From assembly GCA_014529385.2 (NCBI GenBank), contig CM043950.1, positions 66,296,935-66,360,934 of the forward strand: DNA of 64,000 nt, in the 5' to 3' direction. Of the stretch, positions 11,467-22,380 are shown piece by piece. Each line of letters begins with the position of its first letter. The stretch's first letter is position 1. A model generated the notes under the pieces. That model saw only the letters and a program-made list of their open reading frames with translations, was not told the origin of the DNA and did no database searches. The position numbers were made by a program, and so were the translations under genes. Origin of the DNA: Adiantum capillus-veneris (lineage: Eukaryota; Streptophyta; Polypodiopsida; Polypodiales; Pteridaceae).

Positions 11467-14400
11467 CTACACCACAGGCTTTATCTTGCGGGTTTGCCCT
11501 AATACAAATGCAAGGTCTGTGGGAGTTAGTGCAGGCTGATGAATGACCATGTGCTCTTTTGGTTGAAGCCCTAGAATATGTACATACACATAGTACATGT
11601 GCTTACATGCCAAAAACGCTTTATGTGTAGATTCTCTCTTCTGAAAATCGGGACAAGTGCAACTAGGTTCTACCTTAATGTGTACATCATAACAACTCTC
11701 TGTCAATATTCGAAAAACTATGTGTTGTTCACTTTCTAATTTCTCGTCCAAGAACGTTGCAACCATGCTTGCAGCTGACTCCAATCTCTTTTGCGTTTCT
11801 TTGGAAATACCATGTCTCCACTTACGCTTCCTGCTACTACTGGAGCCTCCTCGTGTAAGAGTAGCATTTGTATTGTTCATGCGTCGTAGTGGTGTTGCAA
11901 AATCTGCAAATTGAAATCCACTTTGTACCAAGCTGTCACTCTCTTCCTTTGATAAATTGGTTCCAATATCCACTTGCCAGAAAGTAGGAACGACAGGTGA
12001 GAATTTAACTTGCCTCTATACTTTTTGTGTGTGGCCTACTTCATAATTGCAGAACCATATCCACTGTGCAATTGTCTTGTCTTTAAAAGTTCTCTCAAAC
12101 CAAAAACAAGGAGCAACCATTCCCACATTACGGCTTTGTAATTTGTTACCACAACTTTTCTTCCCTACCATTCCAAAACATTTCCTCATGCAATTGGCTG
12201 GCATCCTTCGTAAAGCCCACTCTTCACGGGCAACTTGGACCTCTTGAATACACCTTGTTGAATTCTCCCCAGGCTGCACTGGAATGCTATCTCCTACTTC
12301 ACTGTCAGTGACAACATATACTTCTTCATTATCCTCTCTATCAAAATGTATACTCCGTGGTCTCCCTCTGGTTTTTCATTGTCTTGCTTCCATTACATAT
12401 CCAGGTTTATGTGAGCTTGTACCGACTTCACATGTTTTCTTCTTCCGTTGTAATGTCTCTTTGTCACCTTCCATCACAGGCTCCTCATACAAAGGACTAC
12501 CAGCAACCAAGCCTTTTAATGTACTCGTAAAATGATTTGGATTTGGAGATTCTCTGCGTTTGGAACTGGCCATCATTGCTTCTATGGAAGGGCCCGTTCC
12601 GATGTATCTGCCTGTGGTGTATCCCAATCTTTTTTCACATTGAATATATGCATTCAAAACATCACTGACACATGCATCATAAAGTGAGATTTTATGTTTA
12701 CCACCTTCACCTGCCAGCCAACTAGCATGGATGCTCTCTGACAAGTTTATACTTGGAATTTGAGCTCTCTCCCATGGACTCTTACTGACCTATAAATACA
12801 AATCAATTAAAACCATATAAATGTAAATCTCTGTTTTCAAGTATTTCATAAGAACCAAAGAAATGATAGATATATCATTGTCTCAGCGCTTCCCCAATGG
12901 GCAATCCGTTGCTCCCACCAATTAAACCATCTCTCTAAAGCCTTTTTATTATCCCCTATCACATATTTCACCCACCATTCTCGTATTGTGGAAGCTATAC
13001 GAGAGGCCTCATTTGTAGTCTTTGCTAAGCGCCATGCTTCACACATTTCAATGTGATGCATTTGTCTATCTGTAGCGACATGTTTTTTTGTATGTTTTTG
13101 TAGACTCTGCTCCCAATGGAAAAGACACGAGCGCTCCCTTCCCTCCATTACATTATGTCGTCCACCATTGTATACAACTCGTATTGCTAGCCAATTAGCC
13201 CCAGCTTCATCAGACATAAATCCAACAAAGTCTGCTGGTTCATGCCCACACCTCTCCATAACTGTGTTTAAATTTCTCCAAAACAAGATATATGTTTCTT
13301 CGTCCTTTTCTTTACATTCACATATTGCAATCACTTGCAATGCTCACATGTTGTACACATAGAACAAATAAGTAATAACATGTGTCTTATATCAAACATG
13401 CTATCTAACATATTTTTATAAATTCACTTACCCAGGATCATAAACCGAGCAGGACATAGTTGCCCATCCTTCAATTCGATGAGTATGATCAAAGTGCACC
13501 CAAGCACTACTCAAATCTCCTGTCCCTCCTCGCCTCATTCTATTGACTAGTTCAACTCCAAAATCAGGTCCTTTTGTGGACATTTTGAATACATAACATT
13601 TGTCATTAGGTCCACCTTGGCCTGGAAAACGACTTCCATGAAAGAATGGAAAAACACAACGTTTCTGTAGCAATAGTATATTGTCGTATCCATCACCAAC
13701 AACCTGACCCTGTTTAGCTTTCTCATTTGACAAAATACTTTTGAATCCCCTATTTTGAACAAGGGGCATCATTTCCTCAAGAAAATGGTTAAGCTCTACA
13801 TCAGTGGCTTCTAAATCATCTTCTTTAGTCAATGATTGAAATTGCATTTGACGAGCAACTAACATCTGTACTTTTCTAGGATCCCCCTTCTCGATCTTTA
13901 AAACTATCTTAACAAGATTGCGCACTTTTTCAAGAGCTGCCCTTCTAGTACGTGGCTGTTCATTGTGGTCATGCACTCCCAGATGGATCACCAAACGTGT
14001 TATTGTTGTTTCCTTTGGCATCACATAATAGATCATACACTTGCAAACATTTGAACAAGTGACCGTTCTGTCACAATAGTGGCAGGTTATTTTAGATTTA
14101 CCTTCGCTAGTAGGATAGCCCATGCTGATTTGTCTGTCCAGATGTCCATGAAAGAAGGCATCATTGTATTTCCTTTCACCAAGGTAAAAAGGGCATGTCA
14201 CTCTGCAACATCGAAGGCTTCCAAGACAATAACTCAAACGCACAGTGCAATCTATAGCCATGTTGGTCGATGTTGGGCTAGACCAAAGGTGACCGTCCTA
14301 CTTCTACTCCATACCAAGCATCCTTTTATTGTTGTGAATTGGAGGAAGCTCGAAACAAACATTGCCGTTATAAAAATTTGGGAGCTCGTCAACCTTTTTG

Positions 14401-14981
14401 GGAGTTCCACAAATCTCTAAAAGTTTAGACAACCTGCACGATTTACCTTTGTCTTTCATCCATGAAATGATGGATATATCCTTTGAATACTCCTGCATTG
14501 TATGCTCCACCCCATCTTGTGTGTCTTGAAAGGGTCCTGGTGACCTGGTTAGTTCCACTGTCTCCAAAACAATTGTGTCTGTAACTTCATCAATATCAAC
14601 ATTTAAATGTGATGGAGTCGAGCTTTTGTTACATGGTGTAGCGAACATAGAAGAATCACCGACTTCTTCATTTGTTTCTAAACTGTCAGCCACATAAACA
14701 TAGCCATCTGAATGAAGAATGTGGTAAGCTGAGGACAGAGAATGGTCAAGAAGGTAATGCTTTTGATCTTCATGATCCCATCTAGGCAACACATTGACCT
14801 TAGACTCAGAGCTCCCTGTCTGAACGACTGCTTGCAAGCCTTCAAAGTGAATAGAAGGAGGCAACAGGCTTTGAAGAAAATATTCACTAAGTAGAAGCTC
14901 TCCATTTCTTAATGAGACTCTATAATCCATATGAGCACCATTAATCGTCCATGAAAGCATTGCTGTAGTTGTAGCTGTCAT
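11467..14981 (-). pseudogene. MULE/FAR1-like DDE transposase with SWIM zinc finger, inactivated
   Basis: One reading frame runs on the minus strand from an ATG at 14981 to a stop at 11467, with apparent introns at about 13431-13343 and 12845-12790. Order: N-terminal region of about 230 residues with no recognised motif; a Cys/His cluster (CHYCDRTVTCSNVCKC ... HLGVHDHN, about 14090-13960) like the DNA-binding fingers of FAR1/MULE proteins; a DDE-type core with WVHFDHTHR (about 13500) and FVGFMSDEAGANW (about 13220) followed by CLFHWEQSL; an RGRPR patch; and a C-terminal SWIM finger, CTCPDF ... CKHMYYV (about 11660-11590). In-frame stops at about 14306 (two TAGs 6 bp apart), 12378 and 12018 disable it. 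The exact intron 1 junction does not keep frame in my reading. The family call rests on DDE plus SWIM order and a short CxxH block; exact superfamily is uncertain. Confidence 0.7.
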
Positions 14982-15470
14982 GTTTGAGACAGACAGGGAG
15001 GAATAATACTTGAGGTAAAAAAAAATGACGAAAAGAGAAGGAAGAGAATGTGCATAAGGTACAAAGAAAGTGTAAAAGCATGCAGCTGCAAAAAGTTATT
15101 GCTGCGTTCATTGAAAACTGTTCTAAATAGATTTGGAATATTCACTGTTTAAGATATACACAGTCATAGCCATTAAGATACATTTGAATCAGCATGTTGT
15201 CAAATCCATATGTTCACCTATCGAGCTTTCAAAATCTCCCCAAATACGCGCATATTAAAAAAATGAACATAGGAGTTCTAAAATATACGATGTTTTAAAA
15301 ATTATTTATATATATATAGAGTATAGAGTATAGTTTTTTATATAGTATAGAGTAGAGTTTTTTATATTCCCAATTAAGCGTTAAAAAATTAAAATGGACA
15401 TAGTATAGTATATATAGAATATATGGTATTTAAGTATATAGTATATATAGTTACATTACATTATACCAGC
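14982..15470. other. Upstream region of transposase, AT-rich
   Basis: About 490 bp without coding, ending in repeated TATATA/TAGTATAGAGT text (15300-15450). It is the start of the spacer between the minus-strand transposase and the plus-strand 13-exon gene and may hold the transposase promoter. No TATA box could be assigned with confidence. Confidence 0.4.
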
Positions 15471-16230
15471 ACTAGTACCGGGCCAGTCCAGTCCAGTAGC
15501 AGTACAGTACCAGTCCAGTCCAGTACCAATCAAGTCCAGTCTAGTAGCAGTCTAGTCTAGTCTAGTCCAGTACTAGTCCAGTCCTGTACAATACTAGTAC
15601 CAGTCCAGTCCAGTGTAGTCCAGTCCAGTACCAGTCTAGTCCACCCAGTACCAGTCAAGTCCAGTCCATTCGAGTACCAATCAAGTCTAGTTCAGTAGCA
15701 GTACAGTACCAGTCCAGTCCATTCCAGTCCAGTACCAATCAATTCCAGTGTAGTCCAGTCCAGTACCAGTCAAGTCCAATCCAGTCCGGTCCAGTCCAGT
15801 AGCAGTACAGTACCAGTCCGGTCCAGTCCAGTAGCAGTACAGTACCATTTCAGTCCAGTACCAATCAAGTCCAGTCTAGTAGCAGTCCAGTCCAGTACAA
15901 TACCAGTCCAGTCCAATACCAGTCAAGTCCAGTCCAGTCCAATATCAGTCTAGTCTAGTACTAATGAAGTCTAATCTAGTAGTAGTCCGGTCCAATCTAG
16001 TCCAGTACTAGACCAATCGAGTACTAGTCCACCCAGTATCAGTCCTGTCCTAGTCCAGTCAAGTACCAATCCAGTCAAATACCAATCCAGTCCAATCCAG
16101 TAGCTATACTGTACCAGTGAAGTTCAGTTCAGTACCAGTATCAGTCCAATCCAGTACTAGTCCAATCCAGTATCAATCAAGTCTACTCCAGTACAGTACC
16201 AGTACCAGCTCCAGTTCCAATCCATTACTC
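15470..16230. repeat. Minisatellite of AGTCCAGTCCAGTACC-type units
   Basis: About 760 bp made almost wholly of 5 bp words (AGTCC, AGTAC, AGTCT, AATCC) arranged in loose higher units such as GTCCAGTCCAGTACCAGT. On this strand it is poor in G runs and reads as a dispersed CAGT motif. Flanked by AT-rich DNA and an A12 run at 16262. Confidence 0.95.
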
Positions 16231-16417
16231 ATTTGAAAATGGCCAAGAATCGTGGACTTATAAAAAAAAAAAAAACTCAGTTGCGGCCGCTTTGCTTAAG
16301 ACTAGAAAGAGGTCAAAAATAGTGAATGTCAAAGCTTAGGTTTGAAGCATTACTACTTTGAGGTCTACCTACTCTAGCTAACATAGTCCAGTACCATCGT
16401 GCGCATCATGTTGGTGC

Positions 16418-16566
<149 letters not shown>

Positions 16567-16580
16567 TCATTGCGGCACCG

Positions 16581-16720
16581 GAAGATAGACCGCAGAGAAC
16601 CGTTCAACGCAGGAAAAAAGGGGGACGCAGATCCCGCCTATCATCCACGCGCTCGGATGATGGGCGGGCTCTGCGCCCCCCTTTTTTTCCTCATTGATCG
16701 GTTCTCTGCAGTCTATCTTC
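16581..16720. repeat. Palindrome 1 of the GC-core hairpin cluster
   Basis: Outer arms GAAGATAGACCGCAGAGAAC (from 16581) and its near-complement ending at 16720. Inner arms run from a GAAAAAAGGGGG block to TATCATCCACGCG, with the complement CGGATGATGGGCGGG ... CCCCCCTTTTTTTCC. The loop near 16651 is only a few bases. As RNA or single-stranded DNA this would form a hairpin of about 65 bp. Confidence 0.93.
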
Positions 16721-16784
16721 TTACGATGACTGGCTTTCTTTAAGTTCTGGTTCAAAATGATTTTGGTGTTCATAACAAATCTAT

Positions 16785-16940
16785 CTGATAAATTGTATGC
16801 TTTAATCAGAAATTACCAAAAAAAAGGGGGGGAGGGCAGAGCTCCCCCATCATCCACGCGCGCGCGGATGATGGGGGAGCTCTGCCCTCCTCTTCTTTTT
16901 TTGGAAATTTTAGATTAAAGCATACAATCTATCATATAGA
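16785..16940. repeat. Palindrome 2 of the GC-core hairpin cluster
   Basis: Outer arms ATTGTATGCTTTAATC (16792-16807) and GATTAAAGCATACAAT (16913-16928), continuing inward through poly-A/poly-T to an almost perfect core, GAGGGCAGAGCTCCCCCATC and its complement, closed by a GCGCGC centre near 16861. The outer flank is unrelated to that of palindrome 1; the core is shared. Confidence 0.93.
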
Positions 16941-16987
16941 TGTCATTAAATTTTGGGATTAACTCCACAAAATTAATGAAAATAGCA

Positions 16988-17209
16988 CAAAGCTCACCAA
17001 ATCTACAAAAAAAAAGAGAGAGGCAACGGTATTGTAGGAAAAATGCTTTTGCTTGAGGTTATTGAAATAAAACCTAAATTATTTGTTCAATAAACACATC
17101 AAAAACGCAAAAAAAAAAAGAGGAGACAGAGCAATCCCATCATCCACGCGCGTGCAGATGATTGGGGAGCTCTACCTCCCCCTTTTTTTTGTAGATTTAG
17201 TGAGCTTTG
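16988..17209. repeat. Palindrome 3 of the cluster, interlocked with palindrome 4
   Basis: Left arm CAAAGCTCACCAAATCTACA (16988 on) pairs with GTAGATTTAGTGAGCTTTG ending at 17209. Between them lies a second, off-centre hairpin (about 17110-17190) with the shared core: a CCCATCATCC arm, a CGCGCGTG centre and a GATTGGGGAGCTCT return arm. Confidence 0.85.
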
Positions 17210-17372
17210 TCAATGGTGTTGCTGGAAATAGTCTTTTGGTTAAGGTTTTTAAAATGTTTTTCCCCCATCATCTGTGTAGACAAAAAAAGGGGAGGCAAAG
17301 CTCCCCCATCATCCGCGCGCACGCGGAAGATGGGGAAGCTCTGCCTCCCCCTTTTTTTGCATTTTTTATGTG
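17092..17372. repeat. Palindrome 4 of the cluster
   Basis: The core hairpin (about 17281-17357) has GGGGAGGCAAAGCTCCCCC, ATCATCCGCG and the complement. Its right outer flank (CTTTTTTTGCATTTTTTATG, to about 17372) pairs with 17092-17118 rather than with its own left side, so palindromes 3 and 4 interlock. A direct repeat also links 17025-17075 with 17212-17260. ATG of the plus-strand gene follows 45 bp later. Confidence 0.8.
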
Positions 17373-17894
17373 GTCTTATATAAACTAAAAACTATATTAT
17401 ATGTGTTGTGTAGATAATGGCACCAAAGAGGGATAGCAAGAAAAGAAAAGCTCCAGTCTCTCCTTTTAGCAACCGTCAAGTGAGCATGAAGCTTAGGTCC
17501 GGTTGTATACCAAAGGGAGCTATCGATCAGGAGGCATCATCACGAGTTCGACATTTGGACACTCCACCAAAAAAAAAGAACAGGATTCTCAAAAGGTGTG
17601 TTTTTATTGATGATGAGGCTCAAGTTGATGAAGACTCCAACAACATCGAAGATGACGTAGAGATCACAGGTAAATTATGAGTGTATGCTATAATTTGATG
17701 TCAATACGTAGTTTATATTATAAATTTTTCAATGGTAGATTGTTAAATTTGATGGACGTTTTTTCTCGTTTGGAAAGTTTGGTAATTAATAACCATGTGG
17801 GAGAGTAAGAAAGGGTGAACCATTTTTTATATACATACCATTGATAGTTGCTAGAGAAAATATTAAGTATTGTTTTTGTTTATGTTGGAGAAAA

Positions 17895-17982
17895 GGTCCT
17901 TAAATCTCATGTGAGAGCCCTATATAGGGTGTGCGGTTTTTTTTTTTTAAGTTGTCTCCGTACAAAGGAGACTCTGGCAAAA
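17895..17982. repeat. Intronic repeat, copy 1
   Basis: Text of the form CCTTAAATCTCATGTGAGAG ... GTCTCCGTACAAAGGAGACT in intron 1 of the 13-exon gene. GTCTCCGTACAAAGGAGAC is itself an inverted repeat of 6 bp arms. Related copies lie in intron 7 (20008-20185). Confidence 0.7.
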
Positions 17983-20007
17983 TTTTTGTAAATTAAATAC
18001 TTTACACTATCTAATCCTAATTGCATATGTTTTTGGACAATTGAATGTTTGTCACTTGTTATCTCTAAGCAGAGACCAATGTTCACATTGAAGATCATCA
18101 TGACAATGAAGAAGATAGTGATCCTGAACGGGATGAGGAGAATAATCATTCTAAACACCTAGGCAAGAAAATTTCGCTTGGCTTGATGAAAGATGTTCTA
18201 AGTCAGTTTTATGTAAAGAAGAAGACATTGCCTCCTCCTGTTCCACTTTGTCGACTCATGGTGCATGAGGCTGTTAGGTTTACTAGAGATGATATAGAAT
18301 GGCTCATTTCCTCATTTGATTCTACTGGGTATTTAGAAACTATGGGGCATTTCCTTGTGTCCGTTGGGGATTCTAGAGGAGATATCATTCCCGTGACCGC
18401 AGCGGATTTGGAGGAATGGGGACCACTTTGGCGGGAAACAAATGCTGAGTTCGAGAGATCACTTGGTAGACAATGGCAGGAGCTCAAAGGAAAAAAGTTT
18501 CTGGTATGGGATGGAAACCATAGGCTAAAAACATGGTGGAAGAGAATCAAAGATAGTAAGATCTTTCACCTTTTTCACTCTTTTGTTGTAAAGCTTTGTT
18601 TTTACAAATGATGATTTTTTGTGTGTGATAGAGTACTCGGACAATGGTCAATACCATGTTAGTGTTCATTGCCAATTCCTTGAGTTGTCCAGAGCAAAAG
18701 AAGCAGAGTTGCTTCTTGCACTTGACACTTCCAATGCGTAAGTTTGTTAATTGCATGTAGACTCTCATTTTTTTGCAAGCAATGCTTGTGTTCAACTCTT
18801 TGTTTTCAATTTTTCTACAGCATTTCTAGGGCACATGTCATGCCAAACATCACTCATGAAGTTTATATGTTTCAAAGATTTGGCATGGCAAATAAAGAAT
18901 CAATCCTTCAAAAATTGACACCTGATATGAGAGAATGGACTAGGGTGGAGATGACTGTGGAGGCAAGGTACTACCATGGTGCTGCACCATGGTACAACAC
19001 TCCATGTGGATTGATATCTCAACTTGCGTGGAAGGTGATGCTTACTCTACATGTTGGGTAATTAATGTAAAATTTTATTATGGTTTCAATACAGTGTTTT
19101 GTATTAGGATGAGTTCACTGCATTTATGTCCAAAGAAAGAGCAAAGCTAGATGCACTTGGACTAAATTATGTTGAGAAGAAGAAGAGACTGGACAAGGCC
19201 ACAAAGGTAGAAGAGGAACGGTTGAAAGATAGAGGCTACAATTACTTGTCAATCGCCAATCCTCTTAATGGTGATGAGTTCTTCAAGTTGCTTTTTAGCA
19301 TTAAATGGGATGAACCTGGAATGCTAAAGATCACTAGAGATAAGCTCTATTGTTTGACAAGCTCTAAAATCACTCCTGAGAGGTATTGAAGCTATTAGTT
19401 TCTCATTTTTAATTGTATTCATTCAATTTTGTTTTTCTATATGATTAAGTGGTATGTTGTTCTTATTGCTTATAGAAAGAAGATAATTTTGCACCTCATG
19501 AGCCTCACTAAGTCTAAGGATCCACAATATCTTCATTTTGGTGATTACAAGCTTTTTAGAAGTTACATGAAAAAGGAGACTTATTGGGCTCACTTGCATG
19601 GGGAGGCTACACTTATGATTGAAAGGATGCAAGTAGAAGGTCCACAACTTCCTAATTCTTTTGACCTATTCTACAAGATGAGCATGAAGAATCATATTTT
19701 GCAGGTAGACGTTTGACCATTGTTTTTAAAAGAATATAGACATGTTTTAATTTACACAAGATCAAGTTGAGTGTGCTTTTTGATTGTTACTATGTATGTA
19801 GGCTTTTATTTATCTAATGGATGCGGTGAAGTCTTCCGACTCTAGTGAGAAGATGCTGGAGCTTGTGTTGTCGGCTAAGAGAGTGATTTACAGGTTTGCA
19901 TCTTCCACTTGCACTTTTTGCAAAAAAAGAGAATTTCATTTTTTTGTCATAGCTTGGTGACAGTGGGTCATTTTGAGAATGATGAAATTTCATTTTGTGT
20001 TTACAAA

Positions 20008-20185
20008 AAATCCTTAAATTCCCTGTGGAAGCCCTGAATATGGGGTGGATGGTTCTTTTGACAATATGCGTGTGTATAATGTCTATGTTGAAAACACTTA
20101 AATCCCTTGTGGGAGCCCAAGATAGGGTTTATGGTTTATTTTGAAAAAGTATTCTCCATACAAAGGAGACTCTGCCAATTTTTTT
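20008..20185. repeat. Intronic repeat, copies 2 and 3
   Basis: Copy 2 (about 20008-20062) has only the first half (CCTTAAATTCCCTGTGGAAG); copy 3 (about 20096-20182) is complete, with CTTAAATCCCTTGTGGGAGC and TCTCCATACAAAGGAGACTC. Three copies inside introns of one gene suggest a small mobile or duplicated element. Confidence 0.65.
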
Positions 20186-21887
20186 TTTGGATACATGACA
20201 TATATTATGACATTGCGTTTATATGCTTTTCAAAGTGGATGATGCTCTAAAAATTGTGTAGATGGGTTATGCAATGCGTTGAGGCGCAGGAATTGAATGA
20301 AGCCCCATTATTCACTAGAGAGTGGATTGATGAACATGATGAGAATACGATGTTCTCTCCCTCTTTGATTGAAAGGAATCTGACAACATGGGAAGCCAAG
20401 GTTTGTCCTTGGTGGTTGGATTACCCACTAGGAGTTATTCCAAAGCAATAGTTGGAATTACGTAAGAGTAAGTATCTTAACACTAGTGGCTCTTTTATTT
20501 TGAGAATGTATATGTCTTACTTTAGTACTAATTTATGTGATATGTGCTATATGGTTGTTGAGTGAAGGGTTTCAAAATGAGAGTGATGAGTACTTACAGG
20601 AGACACCCGTTTCTCAAGGAGTTACTCAAAACACCATTGAGAGTGGCTCTCAAGGTACTCCACTAGCAAGCAATGTACTCAAGAAGGGTAAAGGGAAAAT
20701 GGAGCCTCCAAGTACATCAAGGAAATCCACTCCTTCTTCAATGCCTCCCATTGTGCCATCTGCAGAGCCCGGCATGTCCTCTTTGGGAACCAGTATACCC
20801 CATATGGCACCCTCTTCTATTGTGCCCACTACATCCTCATTGGTGCACACTACTTCGTTTGTTGCAGAGTCTTCACTTGGGCGAGAGGCTTGGGAGAGAA
20901 GGCCGATCACACGATCTGTTGGTAAGTTTAAGAAAATTGTTAGCATATCTGTCTTTCATATTTCCTAATTCAAAGCTAATTTGGATAATGCTTGCAGGGT
21001 TCCATTACCAAACTATTGTAGATGTTTTGCTTGTGGATATATCACAAATTGATAAGTTTGCCCTTGATACGTAGATTTTCATAGTTCTGACTTATTTGCA
21101 TTTTCTTCTTGCATTGTTCTATGATTTTGAACATAATTCATGTTTGGTTTTCTTATAGCATCAACAAATTTTTTGCGACACAGAATACAAATCTATATAG
21201 CAAAGATGGTGTGCCATGTCGTGAGGTTGCTAGGCTTATCTTTGCAGATTTTCCTACAAGTTTGCTTGTGGATGTTCTAGGACCAATCCCATTGTGTAAG
21301 TAACTTTTCTTTGGACTAGTACCTACAACTAACTATGGTATGCTTACATGTCATCATTCACTTTTGTAGAGGGCATGAGTGTTCCCAAGTGGAACACATT
21401 TTCCAGGGGTCTAGTGACAGGGTGCATGGATGTTGCTCGTGAGTTTTTGGCCGATGAGGGGTTTTTAGTGACCATGTGCATGGCCGAGCATATTGGAGAT
21501 TTTATTGCAGATGCAACTAGGGTAGGACTTGTGCTCTTACGTACATGGACTCTCATGTGTAATAAGAAGGCATATCAGCATCCACTCACTAGAGAGGCGG
21601 TAAGATAACAAACTTAGTTTCATAGTTTAATTTCTTAACTAAAAACATTGTAGCTATGCCATTCATTCTTTGAGTTTTTTATTCATGCAGGTACTTGATC
21701 TTACCATGTGTCTTTGGTATCGTATTGGCCATCCTGTGCCACACTATGATAGAGAGGCAGGGGAGAAAATTGCTGAGACATTGTTTCCAGCAGATTGTAG
21801 CTACATGATAGATGATGTAGTCTTCCCCATTGAGATTGATGGTGTTATTCTTAGAGGCGGGGCAGAGCGGTCTTCTTTGTTATTTCG

Positions 21888-22380
21888 GTAAGACAATATG
21901 CAACACACAAAATCAAAACTGCATTTGGATATCATGAAAGCCACCAAAAAAATCATAGAAGAGCTAAAATTGGCTAAAAAACAGGATTTGACAATTTTTG
22001 TAATTTTGGTCATAACTTACAACTTTAACATTTATTTCTCCCTAGAAGCACCAGGACATGTTGAGGACTACTAAAGATAGTTCTCTAGCATTATAGACCT
22101 CACAATTATGAATTCTAGAGTGGTATAGTTGCAAAAAATTGAAAAAAGCCAAAAACAGGACCCGTTTTTCTCACAGCTTAAGTTATGAAATGTTGTGCAA
22201 GGACAAGGTTAAAGATGGAATTGATATTTCAAAAAAATGTCAAGTTTTTTTCAACTCATCAGACAACTTTCTAGATAGATCGCACCTCAAAATCCATTTT
22301 GAAACTCTTGACATAATTCAAGGAAAATGGTCACTCAACAGGACATAAAAGTGTCCCCATTACCAACCTAGTGTTAAAGA
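21888..22380. other. Non-coding stretch after the last recognised exon
   Basis: AT-rich, without coding in the gene's phase; TTTCTCCCTAG at about 22047 could be an acceptor, but the following frame closes at once. The end near 22340-22370 (GACATAAAAGTGTCCCCATT, containing a short GACA...TGTC inverted pair) may be the edge of the inserted unit. No inverted partner near 11.0 kb was seen. Confidence 0.35.

Larger units (their letters stand above)
17417..21887 (+). pseudogene. 13-exon gene of unknown function with ParB/sulfiredoxin-like segment, two stops
   Basis: Exons joined by GT-AG introns: 17417-17669, 18073-18555, 18632-18737, 18821-19034, 19108-19382, 19476-19704, 19802-19893, 20262-20467, 20568-20921, 20998-21070, 21159-21295, 21370-21599, 21691-21887; about 950 codons in one phase. 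The N-terminus is basic (KKRK, PPKKKNR) then acidic (residues 60-115). Residues about 156-240 hold RDDIEWLISSFDSTGYL and KKFLVWDGNHRLKTWW, which resemble the helix-strand and G-x-x-R parts of the ParB/sulfiredoxin fold (inference from pattern only). Exon 9 is Ser/Thr/Pro-rich. Exon 8 carries an in-frame TAG (20449-20451), yet the frame continues open after it, and the exon 11/12 junction spells TAG. No exon was found past 21887, so the 3' end may be missing. It is transcribed away from the transposase at 14981, with the palindrome cluster as its 5' region. Function unknown. Confidence 0.7.
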
